Below, one piece after another: positions 8,285 to 16,765 of a stretch of DNA of 38,124 bases. Where the stretch lies: positions 1-38,124 of the forward strand of contig JAHLWR010000030.1 of assembly GCA_019057815.1 (NCBI GenBank), written 5' to 3'. A program made the position numbers and the translations under genes. The DNA comes from Candidatus Heimdallarchaeota archaeon. GTDB lineage: Archaea; Asgardarchaeota; Heimdallarchaeia; Heimdallarchaeales; Heimdallarchaeaceae. Each line of letters opens with the position of its first letter. Position 1 is the stretch's first letter. The notes under the pieces were generated by a model, which had not been told where the DNA came from, did no database searches, and saw nothing but the letters and a program-made list of their open reading frames with translations.

Positions 8285-8359
8285 AGAACAGATGATGCTA
8301 AACTAATATTTAAGAGTGAACAATTAAGAATTTGGAATTCCTCTTTGTAATCTGAACAA

Positions 8360-9196
8360 CTAGATTCCAATTTCTTCTGAATGACAGGTTTTGTTGACTA
8401 TTAGCCAATCCCCATCTATTTTCAAAAATGTTAAATAATCAACAGTTACAGCTCTAAAATTTTCCTTCATGGCTAACCATCTCATTTTCACTACAGCTGA
8501 AGTTCCTAACTGGTCGATTAATTCTATTTGTGTTTTATATGTTACATTAAACTTTTTATATTCTTCAAAAACTTCTTTCCAAACACCAATTGAACGTGTA
8601 TGACATCTGAACTTATTAGTCTCAACATCAACGTTGTTAACTCTAACCTCTGGGTGAAAAACAGCTTTAATTTTTTCTATATCCCATTCATTAAAAGCTT
8701 CAGCGTAAGTTTTAAGCTTTAAAGTTATAAGCTCTAATTCCTGTGGTACATTTCTGTTGGTTTCAGTGTGTTCTTCCTTTATTTTAATAATTTCATCAAC
8801 TGGTTTATCGATGGTGAACCCTGATTTATGAACAATGTTCCATTCTTCACCAAACTTAAGTAGAGTTAGATAATCTGTCGTATCTCTGCTATTCTCCTTA
8901 TCTTCAATTAAAACTCTGAACCTTACATATGCGGCTGTTCCTGATTGATCAATTTTTTCGTCAAATGTAGAATAAATAATCACAAGTTTTTCCTTTTTAT
9001 TCTCAATAAAACTTCTAACCCAACTATAACACATTCCAGATATATATTCTCCTCTCTCAGGAATATACCATGCAATTTTTGCTTCAGGATGAAAAGCTGC
9101 AACGAGCTTAATAATATCCCATTTCTGGAAAGCTTTAGTGTAATTTTGTAGCGTTTTAGTAATCAACTTTATTTCTGATGGGTCATTGATTTTCAC
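8360..9196 (-). CDS. Tandem NTF2-like (SnoaL/lumazine-binding-type) protein
   Basis: 278-aa soluble protein made of two homologous NTF2-like domains, about residues 8-130 and 152-275. Each starts with a helix of the form YxxAFxxWDIxKxxAxFHPE (YTKAFQKWDIIKLVAAFHPE; YAEAFNEWDIEKIKAVFHPE) and ends with a strand pair ending in DYLTxLKxxxxWxIVxK. This is an internal duplication giving a one-chain pseudodimer, since most family members are single-domain dimers. The fold often binds a small hydrophobic ligand or acts as an isomerase/cyclase, but neither domain shows an obvious catalytic pair. Start is a GTG at 9196. No operon partner. Confidence 0.82.
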   Translation of the reverse strand: MKINDPSEIKLITKTLQNYTKAFQKWDIIKLVAAFHPEAKIAWYIPERGEYISGMCYSWVRSFIENKKEKLVIIYSTFDEKIDQSGTAAYVRFRVLIEDKENSRDTTDYLTLLKFGEEWNIVHKSGFTIDKPVDEIIKIKEEHTETNRNVPQELELITLKLKTYAEAFNEWDIEKIKAVFHPEVRVNNVDVETNKFRCHTRSIGVWKEVFEEYKKFNVTYKTQIELIDQLGTSAVVKMRWLAMKENFRAVTVDYLTFLKIDGDWLIVNKTCHSEEIGI

Positions 9197-9387
9197 CTAT
9201 TAATCACCTTGTTTTACAATACTACAATAGTACTTACTAGAACTCTAAGTATTACATTTTAGATATCATAAGATTTCAATTCTTATTTAAATAGCTCCTC
9301 CATAAACACTAATAAATCTGTTCGAAAGTTCTTTTTTTTATTCTTGCATGGAGTATTATTATAAAAATAGTGAACTTACTTTCTTGG

Positions 9388-9984
9388 TTAATGATTTGCA
9401 AGATATTCTGATAACATCTGTTGTTGGTTAGAGAAATATACAATCATCAGAATAATCATAGCTACAGCAATTGTTGTGAAAAGGGGTACTAAGCGTATTC
9501 TCAAGGATAAAAATGGAAAACCACTCGTTTTTTTGATTTTCACATTGTTTATAGAAATGTTCTTTTTATTATTCAAGATTTTATTATTTTCTAGAATTGT
9601 AGCAAATTTCTCAAAAGTATCAACATTTCCATTAAATGGTTTTATTTCTGTTGAGTAGTTTTCAATAAACAGATTAGCTATAACTCTCATTTTATTTTTG
9701 TAAAAGCCAGTGTTTTCACTTGTAACTCCTGAAAGAATAACTGAGAGATCATCTGTTATATAAGTTAGAAAGTGTTCATTTTCGACATTGTATTGATAAA
9801 AATTGTTGGTTTTTGCTTCTTCCTTCAAACTTAATGCATTTAAAAGAGCTGTAGTGAGAATTGTTCTTTCATTACACGCACTGTAATTAGATTCTCTTTT
9901 AATGTTAGAAACATAACCATTCTTTAAGTGATGTGTAAAGATTGGGATTCCACTTGGTAAAGCAATTATCAAACTGCTGTTCAT
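9388..9984 (-). CDS. Predicted tail-anchored longin-like protein
   Basis: 198 aa. Residues 1-130 have the pattern of a small profilin/longin-like fold: a first strand with a G-I-P-x-F turn (SLIIALPSGIPIFTHHL), a helix (NERTILTTALLNALSL), strands (ENEHFLTYITDDLSVILSGV), and a final amphipathic helix ending in F-N-G-N-V-D-T-F-E-K-F. The same layout and the SGIPxF motif occur in the protein at 16766-17380. After a basic linker comes one hydrophobic helix (about residues 165-184) and 14 polar C-terminal residues, with no N-terminal signal peptide. This predicts a C-tail anchor with the longin-like domain in the cytosol. Longin assignment is an inference from pattern. Divergent from the zinc-ribbon protein gene across a long dyad. 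Confidence 0.6.
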   Translation of the reverse strand: MNSSLIIALPSGIPIFTHHLKNGYVSNIKRESNYSACNERTILTTALLNALSLKEEAKTNNFYQYNVENEHFLTYITDDLSVILSGVTSENTGFYKNKMRVIANLFIENYSTEIKPFNGNVDTFEKFATILENNKILNNKKNISINNVKIKKTSGFPFLSLRIRLVPLFTTIAVAMIILMIVYFSNQQQMLSEYLANH

Positions 9985-10005
9985 ATTTAACGGTAATAAT
10001 AATCT

Positions 10006-10055
10006 CTAATCTAATTTCTTGTGTTAACACCTACACAACAAGAGATAAAGATTAG
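10006..10055. promoter_or_regulatory. 50-bp imperfect dyad between divergent genes
   Basis: CTAATCT (10006-10012) is mirrored by AGATTAG (10049-10055). Inside, TCTTG..TGT on the left pairs with ACA..CAAGA on the right. Near the middle lies a perfect 10-bp palindrome GTGTTAACAC (10021-10030). It sits 20-70 bp upstream of the tail-anchored longin-like gene and about 180 bp upstream of the zinc-ribbon gene, so it could be an operator for the former or for both. Confidence 0.4.
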
Positions 10056-10237
10056 TGAAAAAAGTGTAAAAAAACTTGAAATATTATCTATTCCATAAAG
10101 ATTAGGTTTTATTGATTCGAAGTATTTTACAAACAAATAAGTTTCTAATGACTTAAACAATTTTCAACAAATATTACTTAGAAAGAAATATATTGGTTGT
10201 CGACCAGAGTTTTATAGGAATTGATAAGTGAACACGC

Positions 10238-11170
10238 TTGAGAATCAAATCACAAATAAGACGAAATGTTGAATATCAGTGCAACAAATGTCTCAAAACT
10301 AGGGTTTTATTCATTGCTCCTGCTCTTCAGAGTGATTCTGTTTCTTCTCACGGTTATATTGAACTAGTCGATGTACATCCTTGTTTAAATGAAAAAACAC
10401 AAGCAGTCAAATTATTTGTCGATAAAAACTATGCTGTCAGATCTCAAGTTACACTTGATTCTACCTCAAAGTCAAATGAGTCATCTTTCTCTGATATTTC
10501 TGGCTTAAGCATCCCTACGCCAAAAAAGGCTGATTTCATAACATATGATGTCATACCTACAAAAGATTTTGGAGCATTTAATCTTAAAAGTCTAAAAATA
10601 AATGATACTCTCAGGGAGCGAATTTTCATTTTAGGCAGCTGGCTTGATGATTTCATAGAAATCAAAGCTAAATCTTCGTTGAATTTCATTGAACTGAAAG
10701 CTATGGTTTCAAAAAAGATGTCAAGTGAAATTGTTAAAATATGGTTACAGAAGTTAGCGAACATTCTAGAAACATTAGTTTCACTAGATGAGAAGATGCT
10801 TAATTTTCTAGGAATTTATCTTGATAACATGATGGAAACTAGACCAACTGAAAAAGAATTACTTGAATTGGATTTATTGTTGAATTCATCTGTAGCTATA
10901 CCACACTCCTCGAAGGAACATCTAGAAATTTTTGAAGAGCACTGGAAAGAGATTTTCAGTCACAAAGGAACAGCTTTTTACAGAATCTACAAAGCAATAA
11001 TGAATACTTGTTTACATAATGAGATTAAAACTATATTAGATATATATGAAGCTGTAAAAAATAACATTACAGAGATGCAAGTTTTTCCTTATTTCTTATC
11101 AATTTTGAGAGATTTAGTTGAATTTGGTTTAATCAATATCGAAAGATTAGAGTTCTATACAATTTCATAA
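10238..11170 (+). CDS. Uncharacterised protein with N-terminal zinc-ribbon-like motif
   Basis: 310 aa, soluble. The first 70 residues hold CNKC (residues 15-18) and later a His-Pro-Cys (VDVHPCLN), followed by KLFVDKNYAVRSQV; this looks like a small metal-binding ribbon with three or four ligands. Residues 85-110 are a polar linker. The rest is almost entirely helical (for example RERIFILGSWLDDFIEI and LRDLVEFGLINIERLEF) and matches no family I know. No ATG is available: an in-frame stop lies at 10229, and the first start codon after it is the TTG at 10238. It is the divergent neighbour of the tail-anchored longin-like gene, so a functional link is possible but unproven. Confidence 0.7.
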   Translation: MRIKSQIRRNVEYQCNKCLKTRVLFIAPALQSDSVSSHGYIELVDVHPCLNEKTQAVKLFVDKNYAVRSQVTLDSTSKSNESSFSDISGLSIPTPKKADFITYDVIPTKDFGAFNLKSLKINDTLRERIFILGSWLDDFIEIKAKSSLNFIELKAMVSKKMSSEIVKIWLQKLANILETLVSLDEKMLNFLGIYLDNMMETRPTEKELLELDLLLNSSVAIPHSSKEHLEIFEEHWKEIFSHKGTAFYRIYKAIMNTCLHNEIKTILDIYEAVKNNITEMQVFPYFLSILRDLVEFGLINIERLEFYTIS

Positions 11171-11407
11171 AACAGGGAGCTCAGCTAGCTCTGTGATGAT
11201 ATATAACTCAACAACAATCCTTCATCAGAACTTGGACAAAAATTTCTAAAAGAAGCTGTTATCGTTTCTATTTTTACAATGCTTTTTCTATTTACTAATT
11301 CGTCCCATCCAATGAATTTGTTGCTTGGGATTTTTTTCAGTATCTACCCAAGTTGTGAAATGGTGTCCACGGAATCACTCCTTCTCTTTATTGTTCTAAT
11401 TCTTTTG

Positions 11408-11520
11408 CTTTTGTATCTGTTTTTTCTAGCATTCATCACATCCATTGTTTGTTTTTCGATTCTTGTCTTTTGTATCTGTTTTTTCTACTCGTTCATTACT
11501 TCCATTATTTTTTTTTCGAT
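11408..11520 (-). repeat. Imperfect tandem duplication (about 53 and 54 bp) across the 3' end of the FNT gene
   Basis: Copy one runs 11408-11460 and copy two 11467-11520, separated by 6 bp. They differ at scattered bases and by a one-base length difference. In the coding (minus) direction the first-read copy encodes GSNERVEKTDTK. In the second copy the missing base brings TAG into frame, so the protein ends there and the rest of the copy is untranslated. Confidence 0.75.
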
Positions 11521-12325
11521 ATACAAACCAGTATAAGAAACCTACAAAAATGGCTCCTCCGACAATATTGCCTATAGTAACAGGTAATAAATTATGATAA
11601 AGGAAAGATCCCCAAGTAAGATTTGATAAATCTATTCCATCCATAATGGCTACTAAAGCTTCATTTCCTTTCAGTAGAATTCCTAGAGGTATGTAAAACA
11701 TGTTAGCCACACTGTGCTCGAATCCACAAGTTACAAATGCCATTATTGGAAAGAATATAGCTAATATTTTTCCTGTTGTATCGCTAGCTGATGTTGAAAC
11801 CCAAACAGATAGACAAACTAACCAATTACATAGAATTCCTCTGCTGAAAGCTTCAAGGAAAGAAAGATTAACTTTGGAATTAGCTATTGTAATCGAATTC
11901 ACACCAACTAGATTTGAATCAATTTTCCACACGCCTGAAGTAAAAATCAGAAAAACTAAAAATAAAGAACCTAGGAAATTTCCTATATAGACCACAGTCC
12001 AATTGCTTAATAATTTTTGAGGAGTAACTTTTCTATCAATACAAGGGATAATTAGTAAATTATTACCTGTAAATAATTCAGCACCACACAATAAGACAAG
12101 CATTAATCCAACAGAAAATACAGCTCCTGAGACCAGTTTAGCAAATCCTGAACCGATATAAGTGCTTAAATCATGAGAGACGACAGTAGCTAATATTGCA
12201 CCAAAACCAACATAAACACCAGCAAACACTGCGAGTATCATTAAATTTGCAAGAGACATATGACACTTTGAAAATCCTAATTCATCCAGTGTCTCAACTA
12301 TTTTACTTGGAGATTTTATACTCAT
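11426..12325 (-). CDS. Formate/nitrite transporter family (FNT) channel
   Basis: 299-aa membrane protein with six hydrophobic segments, the size and layout of FocA/NirC/FdhC channels, which pass formate, nitrite or hydrosulfide as pentamers. Family features seen are an N-terminus of the type SIKSPSKIVETLDELG, LCGAELFTGN after the third segment, NWLVCLSVWVS in the fourth and CGFEHSVANMFYIPLG in the fifth. The ORF is open to an ATG at 12370, but the family N-terminus begins at the ATG at 12325, and a TATA-like GATATATATATC centred near 12384 would start transcription downstream of 12370. The last 25 residues are a polar tail derived from the tandem duplication. Substrate not determinable; no formate dehydrogenase nearby. 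Confidence 0.88.
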   Translation of the reverse strand: MSIKSPSKIVETLDELGFSKCHMSLANLMILAVFAGVYVGFGAILATVVSHDLSTYIGSGFAKLVSGAVFSVGLMLVLLCGAELFTGNNLLIIPCIDRKVTPQKLLSNWTVVYIGNFLGSLFLVFLIFTSGVWKIDSNLVGVNSITIANSKVNLSFLEAFSRGILCNWLVCLSVWVSTSASDTTGKILAIFFPIMAFVTCGFEHSVANMFYIPLGILLKGNEALVAIMDGIDLSNLTWGSFLYHNLLPVTIGNIVGGAIFVGFLYWFVYRKKNNGSNERVEKTDTKDKNRKTNNGCDEC

Positions 12326-12370
12326 ATACTCATATCCAATTATTTGTACAAGAAAGCTTAATTGATGCAT

Positions 12371-12741
12371 AGAAGATATATATATCGAGTTTAAGTGCTT
12401 TTCTAAAGCACTATAGATATTTAATGCAAGTGAAGGATTTCAAATTTTTGTGGAGAATGACGAGAACTTATTGGGATTATTACCGTGATGAAGATTCAAT
12501 GTTTACTGTTCTTCACATACCGATTCAACTGATAGTACTGAAAGTGATTCAAATGGAAAATGGAAGAAGGAGATGAAGACCTTACAATAATAAAACTACG
12601 GTGGAGGGGATAAAAGAAGAGATGAAACGCTGATACTCATGTTATAAGCTTGATAAATATGAGCTAGTTTCACTCTACATGGACTACAAGTGGTTAACAA
12701 AATAGAGGGATTCAATCATCAAAGGTTCCCTACATATTTTT
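12371..12741. other. 371-bp intergenic region with a weak 48-codon ORF
   Basis: Apart from the FNT promoter, the only feature is a plus-strand GTG-initiated frame of 48 codons (12430-12576). Its product begins VKDFKFLWRMTRTYWDYYRD and has unusually many aromatic residues, as in a fragment of a real protein. It has no clear ribosome binding site and no relative I recognise, so I leave it as a possible remnant. Nothing else is seen. Confidence 0.3.
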
Positions 12742-14655
12742 TTATGTGAAAATATTATTTGCTACGCTAGAAAGTTCTTTTTCAACATGAGGATCAACAT
12801 AACTAATTCCAGTTTCTAGTATTATTTCCCATGTTTCTTTTAGAGAAATAAGTTTCGCTATGAATGTATCTAATTTCTGTAGAGCAACAAATGATTGACC
12901 TTTGAAAGCATAACAGAAAGTTAACGTGTCGAGTTTTTTCATTAACATCGTATAATCTTGATGCTTTATCCTTTCTAGTGATCCTGAAACTGCGAAAGCT
13001 TCTCTACTAAAATTATCAAAGGCAGTTAGGAAGCTTCCTACAAGATAACCATCCAATTTCGATTCTTCTTGGAATTTTTCAGTAAACAAGCTTACTCCTC
13101 CTTCATTTAGAATCAAAACTAATACAGGTTCTTCATCTTTCTCTTCCGAGGTAATCTCATAGCGTTTTCCTATCATCATATTCAACCTTTCTTGAAGATT
13201 GGTTAACTCCATTCTTTCCGCTAAAGTTAGATTCCCAGCTACAATGCCTTCCCACTTATTTATCTGTTTATTAAAATTATCATGTTCATCAGATATCAAA
13301 TATGCTAGCCGCTGAAGACCTTTATCTAGAGCAACTTTTTCTGCCATTAACAAGAGTTTTTCCGCTTCTTCTAAATTTAGTTCAAGAAGTGCAAGCTTAG
13401 ATTCAACAAGATATGTTTCAGCAAGTATCGCAAAAGAATTTTGCTCTTTAGCTATTTTTAGTAGTTTTGAAGAAAGGGCTTTTAACTCATCTATAATTTC
13501 TTCTGAGCCTGTAGATTTTAATTCATCTAGGAGTAAATCATAGAGGTTTAACATAGCGTAAACAGTAAACTCTTGGTCAACTAGTTCTTCTTCAGATATC
13601 TCAAGAAAAATCTTCTGAGCTTCTACTTTATTAATAGCCCTTATCCCTTCTTTTAGAATAATAGCATTTGACAATCTGTAAATTTGATCAATAAAAGGAT
13701 TATCTGAGGTTTTTCTAATTTCTTCTAATTTATTTAAATATGTCTTTGCTACTCCTAAGTTCTCTGTTTCTACTTCAAGTTTAATGAGTACAAAAAGAGT
13801 TTCACTGATATCATAGATGTTACCTATTTTCTCACTTGTCTCTAGACTCTCTTTAAAGTATTTTCTTGATTCAGCATATTTTCTTTTCAAATGCAAAGTT
13901 AAACCTAAATTATGCTTTGCATAGGATTCTAATTGAGCATTCACTATCTGATTGCTGTATTCAAGTGATTTCTCATAATGACTCGTAGCAAGATCTAGTT
14001 CTCCTTTAGCTCTATATATCTCACCTATATTATTATGTGAAATAGCTATTCCTCTAATATTACTGATTTCCTCGTCTATGATCAAGCTTCGTTGATAAAC
14101 TTCAAGTCCTTTATCAAGCTCCCCCTTGAGGTTAAAAATAACACCTATATTGTGAAACGCTCTAGCCATTTTGTGTTTATTGTTTACAATCTCACATAAT
14201 TCGAAACTTTGATGGTATAGATCTAGAGCTTGATCGAGTTCGCTTCTACCAAGTAAGAGATTTCCTTTGCAATTGTATAAATCTGCCACTTTTAAGCACT
14301 TTTGGTTAGGGGTTAATGCTTTTTCAATACTCTCGAGGATTTTTTCACCTTCATTAACTAATTTTTCCCCTTCGTCGAGGTCTCCCAATCTATAATAAAT
14401 CTCTGCAATTAAAATTAAAGCATCTACAGATAGAAATTGATTACCTATTTTTTTGCTTTTTTTAAGCGCTTCAGTTGAAAAATCTAAGGCTTTTTGAAAG
14501 TTTGCTTGTTTGTTTTCCAAATGACCCTTGAGAAGTAAGAGTTCTATCTCATCTGAACCCTCCAACTTCTCAAAACTATCGTAGACTTTTATCCACTTTG
14601 AAGCCTCTCCAAAGCTGGCTGCATCGATAAGTTTCCTTATTGCTTCAAACTCCAC
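12742..14655 (-). CDS. TPR protein with C-terminal longin-like domain
   Basis: 637 aa, soluble. Residues 1 to about 440 are tandem tetratricopeptide repeats. The best are the Rapsyn/LGN/kinesin-light-chain-like 40-residue units between 120 and 290 (ARAFHNIGVIFNLKGELDKG, AISHNNIGEIYRAKGELDLA, AKHNLGLTLHLKRKYAES). A helical linker follows. From about residue 509 the chain switches to a strand-rich domain, VLVLILNEGGVSLFTEKF, then a helix (GYLVGSFLTAFDNFSREAF), strands (DYTMLMKKLDTLTFCYAF) and an end helix. This is the same small profilin/longin-like pattern as in the two other longin candidates. TPR-longin fusions would act as adaptors or sensors at a membrane or small GTPase; that role is inferred. 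Start is a GTG at 14655. Confidence 0.75.
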   Translation of the reverse strand: MEFEAIRKLIDAASFGEASKWIKVYDSFEKLEGSDEIELLLLKGHLENKQANFQKALDFSTEALKKSKKIGNQFLSVDALILIAEIYYRLGDLDEGEKLVNEGEKILESIEKALTPNQKCLKVADLYNCKGNLLLGRSELDQALDLYHQSFELCEIVNNKHKMARAFHNIGVIFNLKGELDKGLEVYQRSLIIDEEISNIRGIAISHNNIGEIYRAKGELDLATSHYEKSLEYSNQIVNAQLESYAKHNLGLTLHLKRKYAESRKYFKESLETSEKIGNIYDISETLFVLIKLEVETENLGVAKTYLNKLEEIRKTSDNPFIDQIYRLSNAIILKEGIRAINKVEAQKIFLEISEEELVDQEFTVYAMLNLYDLLLDELKSTGSEEIIDELKALSSKLLKIAKEQNSFAILAETYLVESKLALLELNLEEAEKLLLMAEKVALDKGLQRLAYLISDEHDNFNKQINKWEGIVAGNLTLAERMELTNLQERLNMMIGKRYEITSEEKDEEPVLVLILNEGGVSLFTEKFQEESKLDGYLVGSFLTAFDNFSREAFAVSGSLERIKHQDYTMLMKKLDTLTFCYAFKGQSFVALQKLDTFIAKLISLKETWEIILETGISYVDPHVEKELSSVANNIFT

Positions 14656-14810
14656 ACATTACAATATATTATGGCTTTTTAATTCTTTTTGACTTACAAC
14701 TAACAAATATTGCTTTTATTTCGGTTTTTTGAGTTTAAGTTACAATCTACTACTTTGTAGAAAGCGTTTTTTTGTTTTAATAAGCTTTAGAAAATATAAT
14801 CAATTGTTCC

Positions 14811-14840
14811 ATTAAATTAAATTGAATTAAATTAAATTAA
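14811..14840. repeat. Six tandem copies of a 5-bp ATTAA unit
   Basis: Within the 300-bp gap between the TPR gene and the CoA-disulfide reductase gene, 14811-14840 is six ATTAA units with one A-to-G change. The gap otherwise holds only A+T-rich promoter sequence. Confidence 0.7.
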
Positions 14841-14889
14841 CAGATAACAACGTTTGTTCTTTGTTCAATTGCTCAATGTCTATGCAGTA

Positions 14890-14900
14890 ATCTTTATAAC
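14890..14900 (+). promoter_or_regulatory. TATA-like box of the CoA-disulfide reductase gene
   Basis: TCTTTATAACA lies about 60 nt upstream of the first ATG at 14956, predicting a leader of about 35-45 nt. Confidence 0.4.
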
Positions 14901-14955
14901 ACACACTCAAATATGCACTTACAGTTCAGAGAACATTTGTGAGTAATAACGCTTT

Positions 14956-16677
14956 ATGGTGAATATAATGGTAAAAAGATATGTTATTGTCGGCGGTGTT
15001 GCTGGTGGAGCCAGTACTGCTACTAGATTACGCAGATTAGATGAATTTGCTGAAATTGTTATGCTTGAACGAGGAGAATTTGTTTCTTTTGCTAATTGTG
15101 GACTACCTTACTATATTGGTAAGGTCATTGAGACTAAAGAAGCTTTAGAATTAATTACTCCTGAAGTATTTTTTACTCGATTTAATATCGATGTTAGAGT
15201 GAAAAATGAAGTTTTATCAATTAATAAGGAAAAGAAAGAAGTTCTTGTTAAAAACCTTGAAACTGGAGAAGAGTACAATTTAGTTTACGATAAACTAGTC
15301 TTGGCTCCAGGAGCTGAACCACTTAAACCACCGATTGAAGGAATCGACAAAGTGCCTATTTTCACTCTAAGGAACATTCCAGACAGTGTCCAAATGGAGG
15401 AATTTATATCAACAAGTAATCCTACTTCAGCTGTTGTAATAGGCGCAGGTTACATTGGTTTGGAGATGGCTGAGAATCTTTCACATAGAGGTATAAGAGT
15501 TATAGTTGTTGAACTATTAGATCAGGTTCTTCCAACCTTAGATAAGGATATGGGGCAGATTGTTAACAATGAAATAATCTTAAACCGATTAGAACTAATA
15601 TTAAGCGATGGAGTTAAGTCATTCGGTATTAATGACAATGGAAATAGCAAATATCTAGTTTATACTCAAAGTGGAAGGAAAATAGAAACAGATATGATTA
15701 TCCTTTCAATAGGTGTTAGACCTGAATCGAAATTAGCTAAGGACTGTGGTTTAGAACTGAATCAAAAAGGATACATTGTAGTTGATGAACATATGATCAC
15801 TTCAGATAAAGACATCTATGCTGTTGGAGATGTTGTTGAAATCACTAATCTGCAAACAAAGCAGAGAACCGTTGTTCCCTTAGCTGGACCTGCTAACAGA
15901 CAAGGTAGAGTTGCAGCTGATAATATAGCAGGACGTACCTCTAGCTATAAAGGAGCTATAGGGACAGCTGTTTTGCAAGTCTTCAATCAGACTGTTGCTC
16001 AAACAGGCTTAACAGAGAAACAATTACAAAATCTAGATATTGAATATGATAAGGTTTTTGTACATCCTAAAACTCATGCTGGATATTATCCTGGTGCTAA
16101 ACCAATAACTCTAAAACTTATCTTTGATCTCTCCAACGGTAAGATACTAGGTGCTCAAGCTGTTGGTGGTGATGGAACAGAGAAACGAATCGATGTTATT
16201 GCTACAGTCATTTACTTTGGGGGTTCAGTATTCGATTTACAAGAACTAGAATTATGTTATGCTCCCCCATTCGGTTGTGCTAGAGATTGTGTCAATATGG
16301 CAGGATTTGTCGCTTCTAACGTTCAAAGTGGAGATGTTAAAATTTGTCATTGGCACGATGCGGAGGAACTTGAAGAAAAAGGAGCGTTCATTATCGATGT
16401 TAGATCTCCAGAAAAATATGAAGAAGGACATTTATCAAGTTCAATAAATATTCCATTAGGTCAAATAAGATCAAGATTGAATGAAATTCCAAAAGATAGA
16501 ACAATCTATCTTCATTGCCAAGTAGGATTTACAGCTTATATAGCACAAAGGATTTTACTTAACAATGGATATGACGCTGTAAACTTCACTGGAGGATACG
16601 ATACATATCTAATAGCTACTCTCAAACCAGGAGCACATGTAGGAGAGTTGGAACCTTATAATAATCAATCATGTTAA
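14956..16677 (+). CDS. CoA-disulfide reductase-type flavoprotein with C-terminal rhodanese domain
   Basis: 573 aa. The FAD-binding GGVAGGAS loop (13-20) is followed by SFANCGLPYYIG with the single redox Cys48 of the CoA-disulfide reductase/NADH oxidase/persulfide reductase group. A NAD(P)H-binding VVIGAGYIGLEMAE follows near residue 160, and IYAVGDVVE near 290 closes the FAD site. HPKTHAGYYPGA and CYAPPFGCARDCVNMAG belong to the dimerisation domain. From about residue 455 a rhodanese domain follows with LHCQVGFTAYIA, Cys521 being the persulfide-carrying residue. CoADR-Rhd fusions reduce CoA disulfide, CoA persulfide or polysulfide with NAD(P)H; which one applies here is unknown. Starts at 14956 or 14968 are both possible; the second begins MVKRYVIVGG. 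It has its own promoter and terminator. Confidence 0.9.
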   Translation: MVNIMVKRYVIVGGVAGGASTATRLRRLDEFAEIVMLERGEFVSFANCGLPYYIGKVIETKEALELITPEVFFTRFNIDVRVKNEVLSINKEKKEVLVKNLETGEEYNLVYDKLVLAPGAEPLKPPIEGIDKVPIFTLRNIPDSVQMEEFISTSNPTSAVVIGAGYIGLEMAENLSHRGIRVIVVELLDQVLPTLDKDMGQIVNNEIILNRLELILSDGVKSFGINDNGNSKYLVYTQSGRKIETDMIILSIGVRPESKLAKDCGLELNQKGYIVVDEHMITSDKDIYAVGDVVEITNLQTKQRTVVPLAGPANRQGRVAADNIAGRTSSYKGAIGTAVLQVFNQTVAQTGLTEKQLQNLDIEYDKVFVHPKTHAGYYPGAKPITLKLIFDLSNGKILGAQAVGGDGTEKRIDVIATVIYFGGSVFDLQELELCYAPPFGCARDCVNMAGFVASNVQSGDVKICHWHDAEELEEKGAFIIDVRSPEKYEEGHLSSSINIPLGQIRSRLNEIPKDRTIYLHCQVGFTAYIAQRILLNNGYDAVNFTGGYDTYLIATLKPGAHVGELEPYNNQSC

Positions 16678-16725
16678 AAATCCTTATTTCTTCCTTTTTT
16701 TCCTTTTTATTTTTATTTTCTTTAC
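16678..16725 (+). terminator. Pyrimidine-rich terminator region after the CoADR-rhodanese gene
   Basis: Directly after the stop codon come several runs of four to eight T broken by C, the kind of T-rich stretch at which archaeal polymerase stops. No hairpin is visible. Confidence 0.45.
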
Positions 16726-16736
16726 CAAACTAAAAT

Positions 16737-16746
16737 GATATAAAGT
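16737..16746 (+). promoter_or_regulatory. TATA-like box deciding a leaderless start
   Basis: GATATAAAG lies about 25 nt upstream of the ATG at 16766. It predicts that transcription begins at that ATG, and so argues against the in-frame TTG at 16748. Confidence 0.5.
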
Positions 16747-16765
16747 ATTGAAATATATTCTCACA

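Noticed and set aside
11279-11536. Plus-strand ORF of 85 aa with strong hydrophobicity, like a small membrane protein
   Set aside because: Its second half lies antisense to the FNT 3' end and its T-rich duplication, which explains the Phe/Leu/Ile content.
12430-12576. 48-codon GTG ORF rich in Trp and Tyr
   Set aside because: No ribosome binding site, no recognisable relative; only noted as a possible remnant.
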